Shown piece after piece: positions 1 to 5,697 of a stretch of 6,133 nucleotides of DNA; the stretch's first letter is position 1, and every line of letters starts with the position of its first letter. The translations under genes were made by a program, and so were the position numbers. A model generated the notes under the pieces. The model had not been told where the DNA came from. It made no database searches and saw nothing but the letters and a program-made list of their open reading frames with translations. The stretch is from Pseudomonadota bacterium. Its GTDB lineage: Bacteria > Pseudomonadota > Gammaproteobacteria > Xanthomonadales > Xanthomonadaceae. Where the stretch lies: the NCBI GenBank assembly GCA_019348095.1, contig JAHWKC010000145.1, positions 1 through 6,133 of the forward strand, given 5' to 3'.

Positions 1-3
1 TCA

Positions 4-10
4 CCCCTCC
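4..10 (-). promoter_or_regulatory. Shine-Dalgarno for a gene beyond the left edge
   Basis: Read on the minus strand this is GGAGGGG, only 3 bases after the TAA stop of the ABC ATPase fragment. It is a strong ribosome-binding site. Its start codon should lie just outside the window, because the GTG inside it is too close to be used. In ABC operons of this type a permease gene usually follows the ATPase gene, so a permease is the expected next gene. That identity is inference; only the motif and its position are seen. Confidence 0.4.
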
Positions 11-13
11 AGC

Positions 14-214
14 TTACGCGCCGGCCGGCGCGGCCGGGTCGACCCCGGCCATGAGCAGACCCAGGGTCTCGCGGTCGGCGCCCTCGGCGTCCACCACGCC
101 CATCACGCGGCCGTGGAAGAGCACCAGGATGCGGTCGGACAGCTTCAGCAGTTCCTCGAGATCCTCCGACACCAGCACCACGCCCGCCCCGCGCTCGCGC
201 TGCGCGAGCAGCGC
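14..214 (-). CDS. ABC transporter ATP-binding protein, C-terminal fragment (nucleoside/simple-sugar type)
   Basis: These last 66 residues end at TAA (14-16). They hold the end of an ATPase domain: ALLAQRERGAGVVLVSEDL, then EELLKLSDRILVLFHGRV and LGLLMAG. The VSEDL-x-ELL-x-LSDRI wording, with no switch histidine after the strand, is typical of the second ATPase domain of duplicated sugar/nucleoside importers (RbsA/YufO type), which power uptake through two permeases and a binding protein. Walker A, signature and Walker B are all absent. Upstream of residue ALLAQ the frame stays open to 523 but encodes His/Gln/Arg-rich sequence unlike an ABC protein, so the gene is cut at about 214-221. The substrate is not shown; nucleoside is inferred from subfamily resemblance. 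Confidence 0.8.
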   Translation of the reverse strand, partial: ALLAQRERGAGVVLVSEDLEELLKLSDRILVLFHGRVMGVVDAEGADRETLGLLMAGVDPAAPAGA

Positions 215-361
215 TCGACCGAGCTGCTCTCGCTGGTGGCCTTGCACGGCGCCGCCGGGTGCGCCGCGCTCGTCACGGGCTACGTCCTGATGATCCAGGC
301 GTCGGTGACCGGCGACCGGCGGCTGAGGTGGATGGCCTCCGCCTACATCGCGATCTGGCCG
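215..361 (+). other. Orphan coding fragment with two predicted membrane helices
   Basis: Neither flanking gene explains this stretch. In the plus frame that continues into moxR it encodes a hydrophobic helical hairpin: a first helix around LLSLVALHGAAGCAALVTGY, a short basic loop containing TGDRRLRW, and a second helix around MASAYIAIWPLALL. Nearly every codon ends in G or C, as in real genes of this genome. MoxR proteins are soluble AAA ATPases, so this is not a normal part of MoxR. I do not recognise the family, and no convincing start codon or ribosome-binding site is visible. It is probably an internal piece of a small membrane protein, caught between two junctions. Confidence 0.45.
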
Positions 362-541
362 CTGGCGCTGCTGCGCGCGGCGCGGGCCTACGCCATGCTG
401 CTCGGCCGTGCCCATGTGCTGCCCGAGGACGTGCAGGCCTTGTTCAATCCGGTCGCGGCGCACCGCCTGGTCGGCGACAGCGACGCCGGCAGCGATGCCG
501 CGCTGGCCAAGGCGATCCTGCACGCGGTGCCGGTGGACTGA
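362..541 (+). CDS. moxR: MoxR-family AAA ATPase, C-terminal fragment
   Basis: The last 59 residues of a MoxR-type AAA+ ATPase, ending at TGA (539-541). The sequence LALLRAARAYAMLLGR followed by HVLPEDVQALFNPVAAHRL is the standard C-terminal lid helix pair of MoxR proteins (usually ALxLLRAARAxALLxGRxxVxPEDV). MoxR proteins act as chaperones that help membrane or metal-dependent partners mature. The nucleotide-binding core (Walker A and B, sensor 1) is missing because the gene joins the orphan membrane fragment at about 350-370. The next gene, encoding a DUF58 protein, starts 46 bases later on the same strand. MoxR-DUF58-transglutaminase is a well-known conserved gene order, for example around tgpA of Pseudomonas aeruginosa. 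Confidence 0.85.
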   Translation: MALLRAARAYAMLLGRAHVLPEDVQALFNPVAAHRLVGDSDAGSDAALAKAILHAVPVD

Positions 542-587
542 GCGGCATGGTCGGAGCGCAGACCGGCAGCGCGTCGCGGGGGCAGGC

Positions 588-1562
588 GTGATCGCCGCAG
601 CCGCGATCCGGCTGCGCCAGCACCTGCTGCGCTGGGCGCATCCGCGCCAGCCCGAAGCCCTGCCGGCGCGGTTCGACCGGCGCCGCGTGTACGTGCTGCC
701 GACCGGGTTCGGCCTGTTCTATGGGTTCCTGCTGGGCGCGATGCTGATCGGCGCGCTGAACTACAACAACAACCCGGCACTGCTGCTGGCGCTGCTGCTG
801 GCCGGCGCCGGGCTGGCCAGCCTGATCGCCGCGCAGCTGCAACTGAGCGGACTGGCGGTGATCGCGATCGATGCCGAACCGGTCGCGGCCGGTTCGCCGT
901 TGCTGGTGCGGGTGCACGCGCAGGCGCCGAGCGCGCGGATCCGGCGCGGCCTGCAGGTCGACCTCGACGCCAGCACCGGCATCGACATCGGCGCCACGGT
1001 GCTCGATCTGGAGCATGGCCGTGGCGAGGCCGGCATCAGTCTGCCGACGCAGCAGCGCGGCTGGCTGGACGTGCCGCGGCTGCGCGTTTCGACCACCCGT
1101 CCGCTGGGGCTGGCGCGCGCATGGGCCTACGTCTGGCCGGAGATGCCCCTGTTGATCTACCCCGCGCCCGAGCCGCAGGGGCCGCCGCTGCCGATCGGCG
1201 CGGGCGACCATGTGCAGCGCCGGCTGCACCCCAGCGGCGACGACGTCCACCACCTGCGCAGCTACCGCACCGGGGATTCGCGCCGCGCGATCGCCTGGAA
1301 GGCCTCCGCGCGCCGGGATGGCCTGTTGGTGCGCGAGTACGAGCAGCCGCTCGGCGCCGAGGTGGTGCTGGACTGGCGCGAGACCCACGGCCTGGCCTAC
1401 GAGGCGCGCATCGCGCGGCTGGCGCGCTGGGTCGACGAGGCCGAACGCGACGGCCGCCGCTATCGGCTGAATCTGCCCGCACAGCCGGCGCTCGGCCCGG
1501 ACCAAGGCGCGCACCACCGACACGCCTGCCTGCGCGCACTGGCGCTGCTGCCGCATGGCTGA
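588..1562 (+). CDS. DUF58 membrane protein, MoxR partner
   Basis: A complete 324-residue protein starting at GTG 588, the first plausible start after the moxR stop, with a purine-rich GGGGGCAGG stretch just upstream. The frame is open further upstream but overlaps moxR. Two membrane helices lie at about residues 41-59 (FGLFYGFLLGAMLIGALNY) and 64-83. The family hallmarks follow: TTRPLGLARAW at about 169-179 (the usual 'T.xPxGL' strand) and RSYRTGDSRRAIAWKASAR at about 224-243 (usual R.Y..GD..R.I.W..SAR), followed by LLVREYEQ. DUF58 proteins are almost always encoded beside moxR and are thought to work with it at the membrane; their biochemistry is poorly known. The stop overlaps the next start by 8 bases (ATGGCTGA), implying translational coupling. 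The family is near certain; the exact start is less so. Confidence 0.92.
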   Translation: MIAAAAIRLRQHLLRWAHPRQPEALPARFDRRRVYVLPTGFGLFYGFLLGAMLIGALNYNNNPALLLALLLAGAGLASLIAAQLQLSGLAVIAIDAEPVAAGSPLLVRVHAQAPSARIRRGLQVDLDASTGIDIGATVLDLEHGRGEAGISLPTQQRGWLDVPRLRVSTTRPLGLARAWAYVWPEMPLLIYPAPEPQGPPLPIGAGDHVQRRLHPSGDDVHHLRSYRTGDSRRAIAWKASARRDGLLVREYEQPLGAEVVLDWRETHGLAYEARIARLARWVDEAERDGRRYRLNLPAQPALGPDQGAHHRHACLRALALLPHG

Positions 1563-3585
1563 GGCGCTCGCCCGCGGCCTGCGCCTGAGCCTCGATCCGA
1601 CCAGCCGCCGGTGGGCGCTGGCGGCCGCCGGCGCGTGCGTGCTGCCGCTGCTGCTGCAGTTGCCGCCGGCGCTGAGCGGCGTAATCCTGGCGACCGCGCT
1701 GACCGTCACCGCGCTGGCCTGGCGGCGGCCTCTGCCGGGCTGGTTGCGACTGCTCGTGGCACTGGCGCTGGTCGGCATCGTGTTGAGCCTGACCGGCTTC
1801 TCGGTCGGCCGCGATACCGGCTGCGCGCTCCTGGCGGCGATGCTGGCGGCCAAACCGGCCGAAACCTTCACCCTGCGCGATGCCCGCAGCCTGGTCGGCT
1901 TTGCCCTGTTCGCGCCGTTCGGGGCGTTCCTGCTGGATCAGGGACCGCTGACGCTGGTGCTCGGCCTGGGCGCGGCGGTGCTGGCGCTGGCGGCGCTGCA
2001 GCGGCTGGTCGAGTCGACCACCGGCGAGCCGGTCAACGCGCTGGCGATGCACCAGCGCCTGGCCGCAATCGGGCGCCTGCTGGCGATCGGGCTGCCGCTG
2101 GCGCTGGCCGCATTCTGGTTGGTCCCGCGGCTCAGCGCGCCGTTGTGGGGCGTGCCCGAGCGCGCGCTGGCGCGGCCGGGGCTGTCGGACACCATGGCGC
2201 CGGGGGAATGGGTCGACCTGATGACCGACGACTCGCCCGCGCTGCGGGTGCGGTTCTTCGGCGATGCCCCGGCCACATCGCAGATGTACTGGCGCGGTCC
2301 GGTGCTGTGGGACTTCGACGGGCGCACCTGGACCCAGCCGCGCTGGTTCCGCAACCTTCCGCCGGCGCCGATGCAGCCCTCGCCGGTGCGCTGGGACTAC
2401 GAGATGGAGGTCGAGCCGACCGAGCAGCGCCAGCTGGTGGCGCTGGACCTGCCGCTGGCCGCGCCGGAGGGCACCCGGCTGTCGCTCGACCACGGGCTCT
2501 ACACCCGTCGGCCGATGAACGCAGTCACCCGCTGGCGCCTGCGGTCCTCACCGCCCCTGGCCTACGCGCCCGAATTGGGACAGGTGCTGCGGCGCGCCGC
2601 GCTGGAGCTGCCGGCCGGCTACAACCCGCGCACGCTGGCGCTGGGACGGCAGTGGCGCGCCGAGGCCGGCGCCGATGACGCCGCCATCGTCGAGCGGGCG
2701 ATGCGGTGGGTCCGGCGCGAGTTCGTCTACACCCTGACCACACCGCTGCTCGGCCGCCACGCGGTCGACGAGTTCCTGTTCGACTACCAGGCCGGGTTCT
2801 GCGAGCACTACAGCTCGGCGTTCGTCGTGCTGATGCGCGCGGCCGGCATTCCCGCGCGCGTGGTGACCGGCTACGCCGGCGGCTACCGCAACCGGCTTGG
2901 CGACTACTGGCTGGTGCGGCGCTCCGACGCGCACGCCTGGGCCGAGGTCTGGCTCGACGGGCCGGGGTGGGTGCGGGTCGATCCGACTGCGGCGGTCGCC
3001 CCGGAGCGCATCTACGACACCCTGGCCGATCGGGCGCCAGGCGCCGGCGGCTGGTTCGGCGACGGCGTGTTCGGCGCCGGCCGGCTGGCGCCGATGCTCG
3101 ACATGAGCGACTGGCTGCGGCGCGGCTGGAACGATTTCGTGCTCGGCTTCGACGCCCGCCGCCAGCAGCGGCTGCTGCGGCCGTTGGGCATCGAGCGTCT
3201 GGAGCCGGCGCGGCTGGTCGCGCTGTTCTCGCTGTGCGCGGCGCTGGCATTGCTGTGGATGGCTTGGCTCAGCCAGCGTGGCGAGCGCGAGCGCGATCCT
3301 GTCCTGCGCGCCTGGCGCCGCCTGAACCGCCGCTACGCGCGGCTCGGGCTGACGCGCGAGCCGCACGAATCGGCCAGCGACTGGGCCGAACGCGTCGCCC
3401 GGGCCCGGCCCGACCTGGCCGCCGAGCTGCGCGCGCTCACCCGGCGTTTCAGCGACTGGCGCTACGCTCGCGATCAGGCGGGGCGACGCAGCGCCCGCGA
3501 ACTGCTCGCTGCGCTCCGCCAGCATCGCCCCGCACCGGCGTTTTCCCGCCCGGTTCGTTTCCGTCGCAACGGAGGTCGCCCATGA
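1555..3585 (+). CDS. tgpA: TgpA-like inner-membrane transglutaminase-domain protein
   Basis: A 676-residue protein. The N-terminal half (about 20-190) is a cluster of hydrophobic helices matching the DUF3488/TgpA_N region. A periplasmic part (about 192-550) carries the transglutaminase-like domain, a further helix lies at about 552-573, and a basic C-terminal tail (574-676) contains RFSDWRYA, as in DUF4129 tails. The papain-like triad is intact: Cys416 in QAGFCEHYSSAF, His460 in SDAHAWAEVW and Asp476 in WVRVDPTAAVAP. Spacings of 44 and 16 residues equal those I recall for P. aeruginosa TgpA (Cys404, His448, Asp464), which is of similar length (about 668 aa) and essential for viability there. 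The domain may crosslink or hydrolyse periplasmic substrates; the substrate is unknown. Start ATG 1555 overlaps the DUF58 stop, and stop TGA 3583-3585 overlaps the lipoprotein start. Confidence 0.94.
   Translation: MAEALARGLRLSLDPTSRRWALAAAGACVLPLLLQLPPALSGVILATALTVTALAWRRPLPGWLRLLVALALVGIVLSLTGFSVGRDTGCALLAAMLAAKPAETFTLRDARSLVGFALFAPFGAFLLDQGPLTLVLGLGAAVLALAALQRLVESTTGEPVNALAMHQRLAAIGRLLAIGLPLALAAFWLVPRLSAPLWGVPERALARPGLSDTMAPGEWVDLMTDDSPALRVRFFGDAPATSQMYWRGPVLWDFDGRTWTQPRWFRNLPPAPMQPSPVRWDYEMEVEPTEQRQLVALDLPLAAPEGTRLSLDHGLYTRRPMNAVTRWRLRSSPPLAYAPELGQVLRRAALELPAGYNPRTLALGRQWRAEAGADDAAIVERAMRWVRREFVYTLTTPLLGRHAVDEFLFDYQAGFCEHYSSAFVVLMRAAGIPARVVTGYAGGYRNRLGDYWLVRRSDAHAWAEVWLDGPGWVRVDPTAAVAPERIYDTLADRAPGAGGWFGDGVFGAGRLAPMLDMSDWLRRGWNDFVLGFDARRQQRLLRPLGIERLEPARLVALFSLCAALALLWMAWLSQRGERERDPVLRAWRRLNRRYARLGLTREPHESASDWAERVARARPDLAAELRALTRRFSDWRYARDQAGRRSARELLAALRQHRPAPAFSRPVRFRRNGGRP
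3571..3575 (+). promoter_or_regulatory. Ribosome-binding site of the Slp-like lipoprotein gene
   Basis: GGAGG lies six bases before ATG 3582, inside the last codons of the transglutaminase gene. This fixes the lipoprotein start. Together with the ATGA stop/start overlap it points to coupled translation from the same mRNA rather than a separate promoter. Confidence 0.75.
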
Positions 3586-4067
3586 ACACCCGATTGGTCC
3601 TACTCGCCCTCGCCAGCGCCCTGCTGGCCGCGTGCGCCTCGCAGCCGCAGCCGCTGCAGGGCGAATTCGCCCAGATCAGCCCGCGCGACGCCGCCGAAAC
3701 CGACAGCACCGGCGCGATGGTGCGCTGGGGCGGGCGCATCGTGCAGGTCGAGCCGCAGGACAACCGCACCTGCTTCGAAATGCTGTCGACCGACCTCAAC
3801 CTGTACGCGCGGCCCTACTGGGCCACCGACGACGTCGGCGGCCGCTTCATCGCCTGCCGCACCGGCTTCTACGACCCGGCGCTGTTCGAGCGCAACCGCG
3901 AGGTTACCTTCACCGGCCGCATCGCCGGCTACGAGAACCGGCAGATCGGCGGATACGACTACCGCTTCCCGCAGGTCGATGCCGAGGTGGTCTATCTGTG
4001 GCCGATCCGCGAGCGGGTGGATGTGGTGACCCGCCCGACGCCGTGGCCGTGGTGGGGCTGGTGGTGA
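3582..4067 (+). CDS. slp: Slp-family outer-membrane lipoprotein
   Basis: A 161-residue precursor. MNTR is followed by a hydrophobic signal helix and the lipobox LLAAC with the lipidated Cys18; Ala and Ser at +2 and +3 favour outer-membrane sorting (no Asp at +2). The body matches the Slp family (starvation-inducible lipoprotein, PF03843): MVRWGGRIVQVEPQDNRTCF near residue 46, RFIACRTGFYDPALF near 88, and REVTFTGRIAGYE near 106. Two further cysteines (64 and 92) sit in these conserved blocks and could form a disulfide. The tail ends in PWPWWGWW; aromatic tails are common in this family. Slp proteins are induced by starvation or acid in E. coli, but their molecular role is unclear. The coupled position behind the transglutaminase suggests a shared envelope task (inference). 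Confidence 0.88.
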   Translation: MNTRLVLLALASALLAACASQPQPLQGEFAQISPRDAAETDSTGAMVRWGGRIVQVEPQDNRTCFEMLSTDLNLYARPYWATDDVGGRFIACRTGFYDPALFERNREVTFTGRIAGYENRQIGGYDYRFPQVDAEVVYLWPIRERVDVVTRPTPWPWWGWW

Positions 4068-4076
4068 AGCCGCCCC

Positions 4077-4132
4077 TGTAGGAGCGCCCCACGGGCGCGA
4101 TCGCCCGACGCTGCGCGGGCGCGACCGCCCGC
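4077..4132 (+). repeat. REP-like palindrome with tandem hairpins after slp
   Basis: The element starts with TGTAGGAGCG (4077-4086), the head of REP elements common in Xanthomonadaceae. It then forms a perfect 6-bp hairpin GCGCCC-CAC-GGGCGC (4084-4098). A second perfect 7-bp hairpin, GCGGGCG-CGAC-CGCCCGC, follows at 4115-4132. The blocks 4093-4107 and 4117-4131 are a 15-base direct repeat with one mismatch. The first hairpin begins only 16 bases after the slp stop, so it may protect or end the mRNA, but no T-run follows either stem and it is not a classical terminator. It lies between two convergent genes. Confidence 0.7.
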
Positions 4133-4190
4133 TCATGAATCGGTCGGAGCCCTCCGGTTCGGGCCTGCTACCTGATATTTGGGCTATACC

Positions 4191-4275
4191 TGCAGGAGCG
4201 GACGCGTATACCCGCCCTCGAAACTGCCCCTCGGCGGGCTTCGCGCCTCGCGCCCATGGGGCGGGCGCTCCTACA
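4191..4275. repeat. Probable REPIN: two REP heads in inverted orientation
   Basis: TGCAGGAGCG at 4191-4200 (plus) faces TGTAGGAGCG read on the minus strand at 4275-4266. The right copy carries its own stem, GCGCCC (4250-4255) pairing with GGGCGC (4263-4268), the same stem sequence as the REP near slp. Between the copies CCCGCC (4211-4216) can pair with GGCGGG (4233-4238). This arrangement fits a REPIN, a short non-autonomous element moved in trans by a RAYT transposase (TnpA-REP). The heads and stems are seen; mobility is inferred from the family, and no RAYT gene is in the window. The left copy is more degenerate, having lost the GCGCCC stem. Confidence 0.6.
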
Positions 4276-4289
4276 AAGGCTCGTCATGC

Positions 4290-4305
4290 CGCGGCTTCAG
4301 CCGCG
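4290..4305. repeat. REP-type stem-loop with TTCA loop
   Basis: CGCGGC-TTCA-GCCGCG is a perfect 6-bp stem with a four-base loop, 19 bases past the stop of the HIT gene (read on the minus strand). The GCGGCTTCAGCCGCGA core is a familiar REP core in Stenotrophomonas and Xanthomonas relatives, but here the GTAGGAGC head is missing. It could stabilise the 3' end of the HIT transcript; no T-run makes it a plain terminator. Confidence 0.5.
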
Positions 4306-4324
4306 ATCGGGTACCCGCGCCACT

Positions 4325-4675
4325 TCAGCCGGGAGTGCCGAACCGCCCCAGCGGCGCGCCGCCGAGCAGGTGCAGATGGATCTGGAACACGGTCTGGCCG
4401 CCGTATTCGTTGCAGTTCATGACGACGCGATAGCCGTCCTCGGCGAAGTCTTCCCGCTTGGCGAAATCCGCCGCCGCCAGCGCCAGCCGGCCGACGATCT
4501 CGGCGTGTGCGGGCGTGAGGTCGTTGAGCCGCGCGATCGGCGTCTTCGGCACGAACAGCACGTGCACCGGCGCCTGCGGCGCGATGTCGCGGAAGCCGAT
4601 CAGGTGCTCGTCCTCGAAGACGATGTCGGCCGGGACTTCGCGGCGGATGATCCTGTCGAAGATGGTGTCGCTCAT
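4325..4675 (-). CDS. HIT-family nucleotide-binding hydrolase (HinT-like)
   Basis: A complete 116-residue protein, start ATG 4675-4673, stop TGA 4327-4325, with a moderate AGGGCAG ribosome-binding stretch upstream. HIT landmarks are in order: [20 protein letters not shown] at the N-terminus, [16 protein letters not shown] with the conserved His38, and the catalytic segment [15 protein letters not shown] near the end. HIT proteins cleave nucleoside phosphoramidates or AMP-lysine-type bonds; the middle histidine (His100 here) is the nucleophile. The motif is normally H-x-H-x-H, but the first position is Gln98 (codon CAG), leaving His100 and His102. It lies 68 bases downstream of recR, with a terminator-like hairpin between them. 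Family certain; physiological substrate unknown. Confidence 0.93.
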   Translation of the reverse strand: MSDTIFDRIIRREVPADIVFEDEHLIGFRDIAPQAPVHVLFVPKTPIARLNDLTPAHAEIVGRLALAAADFAKREDFAEDGYRVVMNCNEYGGQTVFQIHLHLLGGAPLGRFGTPG

Positions 4676-4717
4676 GGGGTCTGCCCTGCAGGTCGTGTTG
4701 GGTGCAACGTCAAGAAC

Positions 4718-4737
4718 GGGAATGAAGCGCCATTCCC
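4718..4737 (-). terminator. Hairpin between recR and the HIT gene
   Basis: On the minus strand GGGAATG-GCGCTT-CATTCCC forms a perfect 7-bp stem with a six-base loop, starting 6 bases after the recR stop. It is followed by GTTCTTGACG, a weak and interrupted T-tract. It may partly terminate dnaX-ybaB-recR transcripts or protect their 3' end. The poor U-run makes it a weak terminator at best. Confidence 0.45.
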
Positions 4738-4743
4738 CCCGCT

Positions 4744-5338
4744 CTACCCCGGCATCTCGCTGCGCGAGCCGAACGCATGTGACAGGGTGCCGCGATCGAC
4801 GTACTCCAGCTCGCCGCCCAGCGGCACGCCGTGCGTCGGGCGGCTCGGGCGGACGCCGTGCTGGCGCGCGAGCTGCGCCAGGTAGTGCGCGGTGGCCTCG
4901 CCTTCCACGGTCGGGTTGGTGGCGATGATCAGTTCCTGCACTTCGCCTTCGGCCAAGCGCGGCCAGGCGGTCGAGGCCGAGCTCGCGCGGGCCGATGCCG
5001 TCCAGCGGACTCAGCCGCCCCTGCAGCACGTAGTACAGCCCGCGATAGCCGGTGGCCTGCTCGATCGCCAGGCGGTCGGCCGGCGATTCGACCGCGCACA
5101 GCTGATGGGCATCGCGCGAGGCGCTGGCGCAGGTCGCGCAGACCTCGGTCTCGCTGAAGTCGCGGCAGCGCGCGCAATGGCCGATCTTCTCGACCGCTTC
5201 GGCCAGTGCCTCCGACAGCCGCTGTCCACCCGCGCGCTCGCGTTCGAGCACGTGGTAGGCCATGCGCTGAGCGGATTTCTGGCCGACTCCGGGCAGCACG
5301 CGGAAGGCCTCGATCAGTTGTTCCAACAGCGAGCTCAT
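4744..5338 (-). pseudogene. recR: Recombination protein RecR, frameshifted
   Basis: RecR works with RecF and RecO to load RecA at single-stranded gaps. From ATG 5338 the first 128 residues are normal: helix-hairpin-helix [17 protein letters not shown] (15-31), zinc finger Cys55-Cys58-Cys67-Cys70, then the Toprim start [14 protein letters not shown] and [20 protein letters not shown]. At 4954-4957 (minus-strand CTTGGCC) the frame is lost. The rest, from [20 protein letters not shown] through [20 protein letters not shown] to the stop at 4744, is intact in the +1 frame. Dropping one base gives 197 residues; adding two gives 198, against about 201 in E. coli. No other damage is seen, which favours a sequencing error or a very recent mutation over old decay. 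Start ATG is 16 bases after ybaB and lacks a clear ribosome-binding site. Confidence 0.88.
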
Positions 5339-5354
5339 CGGCAGAGAGCGCGCA

Positions 5355-5675
5355 TCAGAACGGCATCTTCATCCCGGGCGGCAGCTGCATGCCCGCCGTG
5401 GCCGCGCCCATCTTCTCCTGCGAGGCGGTGTTGGCCTTGTTGACCGCGTCGTTGAACGCCGCGGCGATCAGGTCCTCGGCCATTTCCGGGTCCGACAGCA
5501 CGCTGGGGTCGATGCGCACCTTGCGGCACTCCATGCGGCCGGTCAGGGTGATATTGACCATGCCGCCGCCGGCATTGCCGGTGACCTCCAGCTGGCCGAG
5601 CTCTTCCTGCGCGCGCTGCATGTCTTCCTGCATCTTCTGCGCTTGTTGCATGAGTTGGGCGATGTTTCCGCGCAT
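5355..5675 (-). CDS. ybaB: YbaB/EbfC nucleoid-associated protein
   Basis: A complete 106-residue protein. [20 protein letters not shown] opens an N-terminal coiled helix; [18 protein letters not shown] and [11 protein letters not shown] form the central sheet; [19 protein letters not shown] makes the next helix; and the tail [12 protein letters not shown] is nearly the E. coli ending. YbaB/EbfC forms a tweezer-like dimer that binds DNA and coats the nucleoid. It sits between dnaX and recR, its normal place in gammaproteobacteria. AGAGGA lies just before ATG 5675, with slightly short spacing, and the start agrees with the family N-terminus. Length is typical (E. coli 109). Confidence 0.96.
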   Translation of the reverse strand: MRGNIAQLMQQAQKMQEDMQRAQEELGQLEVTGNAGGGMVNITLTGRMECRKVRIDPSVLSDPEMAEDLIAAAFNDAVNKANTASQEKMGAATAGMQLPPGMKMPF

Positions 5676-5697
5676 GTCCTCTACCTTTGCGTTGGGT

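Noticed and set aside
14..523. Minus-strand 169-residue frame as one ABC-related protein
   Set aside because: Only the last 66 residues resemble an ABC ATPase; the rest is His/Gln/Arg-rich antisense of the membrane fragment and moxR.
113..541. Plus-strand 142-residue frame as a single real gene
   Set aside because: Its first third is antisense to the ABC ATPase, the middle is an orphan membrane piece and only the end is MoxR; no ribosome-binding site precedes the ATG at 113.
408..587. Upstream start for the DUF58 gene at ATG 408
   Set aside because: This part overlaps moxR out of frame and encodes Cys/Arg-rich sequence unlike DUF58; GTG 588 gives the normal family length.
444..3525. Long minus-strand frames opposite the DUF58 and transglutaminase genes
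   Set aside because: They are typical antisense shadows of GC-rich genes, rich in Arg/Ala/Gln, with no recognisable domains.
4068..4324. CRISPR array
   Set aside because: Repeats are inverted and unevenly spaced, and there are no regular spacers; the pattern is REP-like.
4135..4433. Small plus-strand genes of 84-95 residues in the slp-HIT gap
   Set aside because: They are translations of REP palindromes and of HIT antisense, with Arg/Ser/Gly-rich composition and no ribosome-binding site.
4676..4713. Promoter for the HIT gene, with TTGACG (4713-4708, minus) as -35 box
   Set aside because: The matching -10 position 17 bases on is TGCAGG, too far from TATAAT, and the TTGACG overlaps the tail of the recR hairpin.
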